Assembly (NCBI GenBank): GCA_936943465.1
Contig: CAKZJN010000419.1
Coordinates: forward strand, 1-13,840
Origin: an uncultured Rhodoferax sp.
GTDB taxonomy: Bacteria > Pseudomonadota > Gammaproteobacteria > Burkholderiales > Burkholderiaceae_C
Reading direction: 5' to 3'
DNA length: 13,840 nucleotides
This document shows, piece after piece, positions 8,533 to 13,840 of the stretch. A model generated the notes under the pieces. It was not told where the DNA came from and did not search any database. It saw only the letters and a program-made list of their open reading frames with translations. Positions within the stretch are counted from its first letter, which is position 1; every line of letters starts with the position of its first letter. Made by a program: the position numbers and the translations under genes.

Positions 8533-9324
8533 TTGAAAGTCCGCGTACTCGGTTGTTCCGGCGCTATTGCCAAAGACTGCAGAACCACGTCGTTTTTGAT
8601 TGATGACGATGTGCTGGTGGATGCAGGAACCGGCGTGGGCGACCTGACGATCGACGAAATGCAGCGCGTGCACAGCGTGCTGCTGACCCATTCGCATCTG
8701 GACCATGTGGCCGCGTTGCCGCTCATGCTGGATACGGTGGCGTCCCTGCGCAAGGAACCGCTCAAGGTGTATGCCCTGGCGGGCACCATTGCCGCACTGA
8801 AAACCCATGTATTCAATGACGTCATCTGGCCGGACTTCACGCGCATTCCCTCGGTGGATAACCCGTTTGTGCGTTTTTACGAGATCAGTTGCGGACAGAC
8901 GCTGGAGTTTGCCAACAAGGTGGTCGAGGTGCTCCCGGCGGTGCACACGGTGCCAGCCGTGGGCTATGCGATTGCCTCGGGCAACGGCTGCTGGGTATTC
9001 AGCGGTGACACCGAACGCAATGCCGCCTTCTGGCGGCGGGTCAATCAATTGCGGGTGGCGATGCTGGTCATAGAGACTGCCTTTAGCAACCGCGAAAAAG
9101 ATCTGGCCCGGCGCAGCCTGCATTTGTCGCCCGAGTCGCTGGCGCAAGAGCTTGATTGCATCGACAAAGAAAAGCGCTTCCCCATTTACATCACCCATAC
9201 CAAGCCGAAAGAAACCGACATGATCATGTCGGAAATTCAGCGTTTCGATCAGACCATGCCGTTCGGCGCCCATGTGACGCACGACATTCGCTGGTTGCGT
9301 GCCGGTCAGGAGTTCGAGCTATGA
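8533..9324 (+). CDS. Metallo-beta-lactamase-fold protein, probable class II 3',5'-cyclic nucleotide phosphodiesterase
   Basis: Predicted cytoplasmic hydrolase (263 aa), probably degrading the cAMP made by the cyclase encoded 10 bp upstream. It has the metal-binding motif THSHLDHVAALP (His53, His55, Asp57, His58) with further ligands His138 (AVHTVP), Asp159 (FSGDTERN) and His222 (ITHTKPKE). The N-terminal GCSGAI...TTSFLIDD...LVDAGTGVGDL pattern and HxHLDH followed by a small-residue/hydrophobic run resemble the yeast PDE1/class II cyclic phosphodiesterase family more than glyoxalase II or beta-lactamases. No signal peptide is present, which also argues against a beta-lactamase. It starts at TTG and its stop overlaps the next ATG by 4 bases (ATGA), so it is coupled to the ATPase. 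The MBL fold is certain; cAMP as substrate is inferred from family resemblance and context. RNase Z-like nuclease activity is the main alternative. Confidence 0.88.
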   Translation: MKVRVLGCSGAIAKDCRTTSFLIDDDVLVDAGTGVGDLTIDEMQRVHSVLLTHSHLDHVAALPLMLDTVASLRKEPLKVYALAGTIAALKTHVFNDVIWPDFTRIPSVDNPFVRFYEISCGQTLEFANKVVEVLPAVHTVPAVGYAIASGNGCWVFSGDTERNAAFWRRVNQLRVAMLVIETAFSNREKDLARRSLHLSPESLAQELDCIDKEKRFPIYITHTKPKETDMIMSEIQRFDQTMPFGAHVTHDIRWLRAGQEFEL

Positions 9325-11741
9325 GCGCCGTGCTGCCAAACATGGGCGCTGAAAATTCGGCGGAACTGGCCTTTTTTGAGTCGCAAAAGCTGCCCTCACA
9401 AAAGCGGGGCATGACCTTTGAAGCCCTGTTTTATCGCCAGTTGCACCAGGTCACGGCGCGTATTCACGACACCGAAAACGTCGAGCAGATCATGCTCGAG
9501 ACCAGCCAGGACATCTGCAAGCTGTTGAATGCAGACCGGCTGACGCTGTACGCGGTCAATGAAGACCGGATGTCGATCGTGTCCAAGATCAAGACCGGCC
9601 TCAACAGCAGCCGCGACCTCAAGCTGCCCATTTCGCCGCAAAGCCTGGCGGGTTATGTGGCCTACAGCAAGAAGGCGCTGAACCTGCCCGATGTGTATGA
9701 CGACGATGCGCTCAAGCGCATTCATCCGTCCCTTACTTTCTTAAAGGAGGTCGACCGCCGGTCCGGCTACCGTACGCGCCAAATGCTGGTGGCGCCCATT
9801 CTGGATGGCGAAACCCTGCTTGGGGTGTTGCAGGTCATTAACAACAAGAGTGACGAACCGTTTGGGGCGCTCGAACTTGATGGCGTTGCTGAGGTCTGCA
9901 AGACGTTGGCCACCGCCATCCGGCAGCGTGCCACCAAGGTAGAAGACGGGCCGCGCCGCAAAGCGACCAAGTTTGATGGGCTGGTCGCCGACGGTTTGCT
10001 GACCGAAGAAGAACTGGTGCAATGCGTCCATGACGCACGCAAGGAAGAAGAGTCGGTCGAGGCGCTGCTGATTCGCAACTACAAAATCAAGCCGGTTCAG
10101 GTTGGCGCCGCCTTGTCGAAATTCTTTGGCGTGCCGTATGAACCCTTCAATGCGGGACGCATTCGCTCGGAGTCGATGCATGGCGTCCTCAAGCGCGAGT
10201 TTGTGGAAGAGCAGGGCTGGATTCCGTTGGAAGATTCGCCGGAGGGGCTGCTGGTCATGTGCCGCGACCCGGAGGCCGTGCGCGGTTCGCGCATCGTTCC
10301 ACAGGTGTTTCCGCGCATTACCAAGTTTGCGTACCGGGTCAGCACCCTGCATGACTTTGAGTTGACCCTGGCCCAGCTTTTTGGCGCAGCCATCGACAAC
10401 ACCTCGATTGACCAGTTGCTGGCCGATATGGATGGCGGCCCGATCGATGACGGCAGCAACGAAGACTCGCTGGAGTCGGCTGCAGCCGACAACGAGTTGG
10501 TGAAGTTTGTGAACAAGGTCATCATCGATGCCTATAACCAGAAGGCGTCGGACATTCACATCGAACCGATGCCGGGCAAGTTCAAGACCGGCATTCGCTT
10601 CCGCATTGATGGCAGCCTGATTCCGTATATTGAAGTGCCGGCCCACTTCCGGCAGGCCATGGTGACGCGCCTGAAGATCATGTGCGACCTGGATATTTCC
10701 GAGCGCCGCAAGCCGCAGGACGGAAAGATCAAGTTTAAGAAATACGGCCCGCTCGACATTGAGCTGCGGGTGGCGACCATCCCGTCGGCTGGAGGCGTGG
10801 AAGACGTGGTCATGCGGATTCTGGCTGCGGGCGAACCGATTCCGCTGGAAAAGCTGGGCCTCACCCCGCACAACAAGACGCGCCTGGAGGCCACGGTCAG
10901 CAAACCGTATGGCCTGTTTTATGTTTGCGGCCCGACCGGTTCGGGTAAGACCACCACGCTGCACTCGATCCTGAAGTTCCTCAACACGCCCGACACCAAG
11001 ATCTGGACGGCCGAGGACCCGGTTGAAATTACGCAAAAAGGCCTGCGCCAGGTGCAGATCAACAAGAAGGCCGGCATCGACTTCGCGCTGATCATGCGGG
11101 CGTTTTTGCGTGCCGACCCGGACATCATCATGGTCGGCGAGTCGCGCGACAAGGAAACCGTGTCCATGGGCGTGGAAGCGTCGCTCACCGGCCACCTGGT
11201 GTTTTCGACCCTGCACACCAACTCGGCGCCCGAGTCCATCACCCGCTTGATGGACATGGGCATGGACCCGTTTAACTTTGCCGATGCGCTGTTGGGCATC
11301 CTGGCCCAGCGCCTGGCCAAACGCCTGTGCGACTGCAAGGAAGCCTACGTGCCGGACGCAGAAGAGCTGCGCCTGTTTGCCGCCGAATACGCCGAAGAGC
11401 TGCGTCACTCCAAGGCCTGGACCGCCGACTACGCCGGCGAAAGCAAGAAGATGGTCGACCAGTGGACCCAGACCTACGGTGAAAACGGCCAGATCCGGTT
11501 GTACCGCGCCGTCGGCTGCGACAAGTGCAACAAGACCGGCTACAAAGGCCGCGTCGGCCTGCATGAATTGCTGGTGGCCGACGATCTCGTCAAAAAGCTG
11601 ATTCAGGAACGCGCCCGCGTCGCCGAACTGTTTGCCGCCTCCGTCGAAGGTGGCATGCGGACTCTGAAGATGGACGGCATGGAAAAAATCATGATGGGCC
11701 TGACCGACCTGAAGATGGTCCGGCAAGTCTGCATCAAGTAA
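9321..11741 (+). CDS. GspE/PilB-type secretion or pilus ATPase with N-terminal GAF domain
   Basis: Hexameric motor ATPase of the type II secretion/type IV pilus extension family (806 aa, longer than the usual 500-600 because of an added sensor). Order: GAF domain ~45-200; GspE N-terminal (MshEN-like) domain ~215-350; catalytic core ~385-770. Motifs: Walker A GPTGSGKTT (537-545), Asp box EDPVE (565-569), Walker B region DPDIIMVGE (Glu607), His box GHLVFSTLHT (624-633), and a zinc-type cysteine group Cys670, Cys672, Cys733, Cys736. The first cysteine pair is CxC rather than the usual CxxC. AGGAG at 9308-9312, 8 bases before the ATG at 9321, fixes the start; an in-frame upstream ATG (9156) lies inside the MBL gene. 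No PilC, PilD or other pilus genes adjoin, so which machine it drives is unknown. GAF suggests regulation by a small ligand such as cAMP or by partner proteins. Confidence 0.93.
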   Translation: MSAVLPNMGAENSAELAFFESQKLPSQKRGMTFEALFYRQLHQVTARIHDTENVEQIMLETSQDICKLLNADRLTLYAVNEDRMSIVSKIKTGLNSSRDLKLPISPQSLAGYVAYSKKALNLPDVYDDDALKRIHPSLTFLKEVDRRSGYRTRQMLVAPILDGETLLGVLQVINNKSDEPFGALELDGVAEVCKTLATAIRQRATKVEDGPRRKATKFDGLVADGLLTEEELVQCVHDARKEEESVEALLIRNYKIKPVQVGAALSKFFGVPYEPFNAGRIRSESMHGVLKREFVEEQGWIPLEDSPEGLLVMCRDPEAVRGSRIVPQVFPRITKFAYRVSTLHDFELTLAQLFGAAIDNTSIDQLLADMDGGPIDDGSNEDSLESAAADNELVKFVNKVIIDAYNQKASDIHIEPMPGKFKTGIRFRIDGSLIPYIEVPAHFRQAMVTRLKIMCDLDISERRKPQDGKIKFKKYGPLDIELRVATIPSAGGVEDVVMRILAAGEPIPLEKLGLTPHNKTRLEATVSKPYGLFYVCGPTGSGKTTTLHSILKFLNTPDTKIWTAEDPVEITQKGLRQVQINKKAGIDFALIMRAFLRADPDIIMVGESRDKETVSMGVEASLTGHLVFSTLHTNSAPESITRLMDMGMDPFNFADALLGILAQRLAKRLCDCKEAYVPDAEELRLFAAEYAEELRHSKAWTADYAGESKKMVDQWTQTYGENGQIRLYRAVGCDKCNKTGYKGRVGLHELLVADDLVKKLIQERARVAELFAASVEGGMRTLKMDGMEKIMMGLTDLKMVRQVCIK

Positions 11742-11751
11742 CGGGCGGGGC

Positions 11752-11784
11752 TGACAAAATTGTCACGGCTGTCGAAGTTTGTCA
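11752..11784. promoter_or_regulatory. TGACAA/TTGTCA dyad and TGTC repeats, candidate PilR enhancer of pilA
   Basis: A perfect dyad TGACAA-AA-TTGTCA (11752-11765) is followed by TGTC at 11770-11773 and a second TTGTCA at 11779-11784. TGTC therefore recurs at 11761, 11770 and 11780, about one DNA turn apart. It sits about 75-105 bp upstream of the sigma-54 -24 element, the normal place for an enhancer-binding protein. Repeated TGTC cores upstream of pilA are known for the response regulator PilR in Pseudomonas; assigning PilR here is inference. A further GTGAC-N9-GTCAC pair lies at 11799-11817. Confidence 0.6.
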
Positions 11785-11857
11785 GGTGTTAATGGGATGT
11801 GACGCGCATTTGGTCACTAATTGCGGCCAATTCAGTAAAAGCGAAACCCAAATGGCA

Positions 11858-11873
11858 TGGCACAGAATCTGCA
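11858..11873 (+). promoter_or_regulatory. Sigma-54 (RpoN) -24/-12 promoter of pilA
   Basis: TGGCAC at 11858-11863 and TGCA at 11870-11873 match the sigma-54 consensus at the correct spacing, with both invariant dinucleotides (GG and GC) present. Only two of the non-N positions differ from the consensus. Transcription should begin near 11884, giving a leader of about 29 bases before the pilA ATG at 11913. RpoN-dependent pilA expression is well established in Pseudomonas and other proteobacteria. Confidence 0.87.
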
Positions 11874-11912
11874 CATAGAAGGGTCCTTAACTTTTTCACT
11901 CAAGGAGCTGAT

Positions 11913-12386
11913 ATGAAACGTTCTATGCAAAAGGGTTTCACCCTGATCGAACTGATGATCGTCGTGGCGATTATTGGTATTCTGGCTGCGGTGGCGTTGC
12001 CGGCTTATCAGGATTACACGGTGAAGGCGAAAGTGTCAGAAGTCGCGTCGGTAACTTCTCCTGCGCGTACGGCATCTGGCTTGGCATGTAGTGAGCAAAC
12101 CATTCCGGCCGCTGATGCGACTGCTATGAATGCTTCGTTGGGCCTTGATGCAACTGCTACCAATATTAAAGGCAATTACGTGAAGAGTGTGGCTGTGACC
12201 AGCAGTGGAACAGGGGCGAATAAGATCGTGATTACTGCGGCGTTCAATGCTATTGGCAGTGCCGTAGATGCAGATGACACAATTGTATACACTGGTGATT
12301 GCACTGCCGGAACTGGTTTGAAGTGGACGATCTCTGGAACTGGAAAGTTCGCAACTACCGCGGCTAAGTTCCTTCCAAAGAGCTGA
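11913..12386 (+). CDS. pilA: Type IV major pilin (type IVa prepilin)
   Basis: Major pilin subunit (157-aa precursor, 149 aa mature), processed by the prepilin peptidase and assembled into type IV pili. The short basic leader ends at Gly8, followed by the class III signature FTLIELMIVVAIIGILAAVALP; Phe9 would be methylated and Glu13 is Glu5 of the mature protein. The N-terminal helix continues through AYQDYTVKAK. Cys59 and Cys130 are the only cysteines, so any disulphide spans most of the head domain, unlike the short C-terminal D-loop of many pilins. The protein ends in Ser157, which matters because of the neighbouring glycosyltransferase. AAGGAG at 11902-11907, 5 bases before the ATG, fixes the start. 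It has its own sigma-54 promoter and terminator. Sample GC in the gene (45% over 12121-12180) is well below the upstream ATPase (65% over 11101-11160). Confidence 0.97.
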   Translation: MKRSMQKGFTLIELMIVVAIIGILAAVALPAYQDYTVKAKVSEVASVTSPARTASGLACSEQTIPAADATAMNASLGLDATATNIKGNYVKSVAVTSSGTGANKIVITAAFNAIGSAVDADDTIVYTGDCTAGTGLKWTISGTGKFATTAAKFLPKS

Positions 12387-12400
12387 TTCAAGCTCATTCC

Positions 12401-12427
12401 AAAAAAGCACCTTCGGGTGCTTTTTTT
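12401..12427 (+). terminator. Rho-independent terminator after pilA
   Basis: Perfect 11-bp stem (12401-12411 with 12416-12426) capped by a TTCG tetraloop and ending in seven T residues. The A-run on the left arm makes it work partly in both directions. It lies only 17 bp before the start of the downstream membrane gene, so that gene is probably expressed at low level by readthrough from pilA or from an unseen weak promoter. Confidence 0.95.
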
Positions 12428-12444
12428 GCGCTTTCAAGTAAGCA

Positions 12445-13840
12445 ATGCCTAGGTTCAACCATGGTTACTGGCGGTTATGCTGGGCCTTCGCGATTGCGTT
12501 GACTTGGCTGATGCCCAACCACTATCGACCCTGGTTTTCCCTCTTTGCAGATGCATGGATAACCAGTTGGGTGTTTGTGGCTGGCATGGTGGTATTTCTC
12601 GCGCGTTCGCAGGTCGTGCTAAACCGGGCGGCTTTTTGGACTGCTGCAATGGCCCTTCTACCTTGGGTTCAATATGCAGCGGGTCACCTTCCCAGTATGG
12701 GAACAGCCTGGCTGTACTCCTTGTTCGTCTTTGGTTTCGCTGCCACTCAAGTGTTGGGTTCGCATTGGGAGCAGGGAGCTCCTGACGCATTGGCAGATGC
12801 CTTGTTCGCAGCAATTGGATTTGCCTCTTTGCTATCAGTAGGCTTGCAGCTTTACCAACTGCTAGATGGCAGTCACCTAGGTCTTGCCGTGATGTGGAGC
12901 CCGCAGGAAAGACCATTTGCAAATTTGGGTCAGCCTAACCAATTGGCAACACTTCAGATTTGGGGTCTGTTAGGTTTGCTTTGGGGATTCGAGAGATCCT
13001 CCTTGCGGGGAGAGATTGCGGTATTTGCAGCAGTATTCCTGTTGATCGGTATCGCGCTAACAGGCTCACGCACTGCATCGGTAGGTTTAGCCTTGCTCTT
13101 TATGTTTGTCATCGTGCAGCGCAAGCTTTGGCGTTTTACTTTGCTGCCACAAGTAAGCGGGGGCTTGGCACTGGTTTACGTCGGACTCGTATTGTTCAGC
13201 ACCGAATGGATCACATGGATTTTGAACGGCAGCGCGGGCGCTGACTTAGGCAGTCGGTGGAGCCAGGCAGGGCTACGCTTGCCGATGTGGAATGCCATGT
13301 TGGAGGCCATAGCGGCGCGCCCTTGGGTTGGCTGGGGGGTTGGACAGGTGGGTGCGGCACAGATGGCTGTTGCGTTGGCCCACCCCAATCTGGGTCATAC
13401 CTATTCCTATGCGCACACCCTGATCATTGACGCGTGTTTGTGGTTGGGAATTCCAATCGGAAGTATCGTTCTGACGGCGCTTTCTTGTTGGGTTGTTTGC
13501 CTTTTCCGCAGGCTTGCAAATGCCTGTGACGCAGTATTGTTTATGACGCTGGTGGTGGTGGGAAATCACGCGATGTTTGAAATGCCTTTGTACTACGCGT
13601 ATTTCTTGTTGCCTCTGGGGCTCTTCATGGGGATATTGCAAATGCGCGTTAGCGCACCTGTCCTGTTGAAGATGCCGAGACACGTGGTAATCGCGTTGTT
13701 CTTGGCGTTAGCCGCAATATGGGGCACGTTGCTACGCGACTGCGCTCGGGTAGAGGTCGCCTTTGCTTCGCTAGAAAATGAATGGCAGCGCATTCAAATC
13801 ATTGAACCACCGCAGCCCCCAATACTCGTGATGCTGGATC
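12445..13840 (+). CDS. Type IV pilin O-oligosaccharyltransferase, TfpO/PglL (Wzy_C) family, 3'-truncated by window edge
   Basis: Predicted inner-membrane enzyme that transfers a lipid-linked glycan to the pilin on the periplasmic side. The frame is open to the last base, giving 465 residues without a stop; relatives have about 550-600. The product is almost wholly hydrophobic with about ten or more membrane segments. Family motifs are RPFANLGQPNQLA (156-168), LTGSRTA (205-211), RPWVGWGVGQ (292-301) opening the large periplasmic loop, SYAHTLIIDACLWLG (321-335, His324), and NHAMFEMPLYYAYFLLP (374-390). These fit PglL/TfpO protein ligases better than WaaL O-antigen ligases, and the location directly after pilA matches tfpO of Pseudomonas and Acinetobacter. 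An in-frame stop at 12439-12441 leaves ATG 12445 as the first start; the ribosome-binding site is weak. Protein ligase versus O-antigen ligase cannot be proven by sequence alone. Confidence 0.88.
   Translation, partial: MPRFNHGYWRLCWAFAIALTWLMPNHYRPWFSLFADAWITSWVFVAGMVVFLARSQVVLNRAAFWTAAMALLPWVQYAAGHLPSMGTAWLYSLFVFGFAATQVLGSHWEQGAPDALADALFAAIGFASLLSVGLQLYQLLDGSHLGLAVMWSPQERPFANLGQPNQLATLQIWGLLGLLWGFERSSLRGEIAVFAAVFLLIGIALTGSRTASVGLALLFMFVIVQRKLWRFTLLPQVSGGLALVYVGLVLFSTEWITWILNGSAGADLGSRWSQAGLRLPMWNAMLEAIAARPWVGWGVGQVGAAQMAVALAHPNLGHTYSYAHTLIIDACLWLGIPIGSIVLTALSCWVVCLFRRLANACDAVLFMTLVVVGNHAMFEMPLYYAYFLLPLGLFMGILQMRVSAPVLLKMPRHVVIALFLALAAIWGTLLRDCARVEVAFASLENEWQRIQIIEPPQPPILVMLD

Noticed and set aside
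9156..9320. Upstream ATG extending the ATPase by 55 residues
   Set aside because: It lies wholly inside the MBL gene; the ATG at 9321 has AGGAG at ideal spacing and a stop-start overlap.
8533..9324. MBL-fold gene as a beta-lactamase resistance gene
   Set aside because: No signal peptide, wrong N-terminal pattern, and cotranscription with a cyclase; the fold is shared by many hydrolases.
9741..11726. Long open frame on the minus strand (661 codons) opposite the ATPase gene
   Set aside because: It is antisense to a gene with full GspE motifs, its product has no recognisable motif and a biased His/Gln/Arg/Val content, and it arises from codon bias in GC-rich DNA.
11798..11818. Possible CRP-cAMP site TGTGA...TCACT upstream of pilA
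   Set aside because: The arms are 11 bases apart instead of 6, so it does not fit the CRP consensus, attractive as it would be given the cyclase gene.
11799..11912. Upstream in-frame ATG giving pilA a 38-residue extension
   Set aside because: It would put the sigma-54 promoter inside the gene and spoil the short prepilin leader; ATG 11913 has AAGGAG.
12455..12922. Minus-strand frame of 155 codons and plus-strand frame 12477-12785 in the region after pilA
   Set aside because: Both overlap the frame starting at 12445, whose product has clear ligase motifs; neither has membrane or family features.

Overview
The window looks like a chromosome segment of a betaproteobacterium, most likely order Burkholderiales and probably Comamonadaceae-like. 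This rests on the moderately high GC, the codon use, the style of the sucCD genes, and the pilA plus pilin-glycosyltransferase pair. The genus cannot be fixed from sequence alone. All ten genes lie on the + strand, and there is no gene-free stretch longer than 254 bases.

Layout. (1) 1-1782: the end of sucC and all of sucD, the two subunits of the TCA-cycle succinyl-CoA synthetase, closed by a strong intrinsic terminator (1823-1851). (2) 1852-2036: a leader carrying two inverted repeats. (3) 2037-11741: six tightly packed genes that read as one operon: a membrane CHASE2-Ser/Thr kinase, a PP2C phosphatase, a two-FHA protein, a membrane CHASE2-adenylate cyclase, a metallo-beta-lactamase-fold protein resembling class II cAMP phosphodiesterases, and a GspE/PilB-type ATPase with an N-terminal GAF domain. 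Gaps run from 52 bp down to a 4-bp overlap. (4) 11742-12427: pilA with a well-matched sigma-54 promoter, upstream TGTC/TTGTCA repeats of PilR type, and a strong terminator. (5) 12445 to the end: a long membrane protein cut by the window edge, which I identify as a TfpO/PglL-type pilin O-oligosaccharyltransferase.

How the genes may work together. The six-gene operon holds two complete signalling sets side by side. One is protein phosphorylation (kinase as writer, PP2C as eraser, FHA as reader). The other is a cyclic nucleotide set (cyclase as writer, MBL phosphodiesterase as eraser). Both writers carry related periplasmic CHASE2 sensors. The last gene is a pilus/secretion motor whose extra GAF domain is a candidate reader of the cyclic nucleotide. 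I infer an envelope-sensing system that tunes a type IV pilus or type II-like motor, placed next to the major pilin and its probable glycosyltransferase. The domain calls are well supported; the wiring between them is inference.
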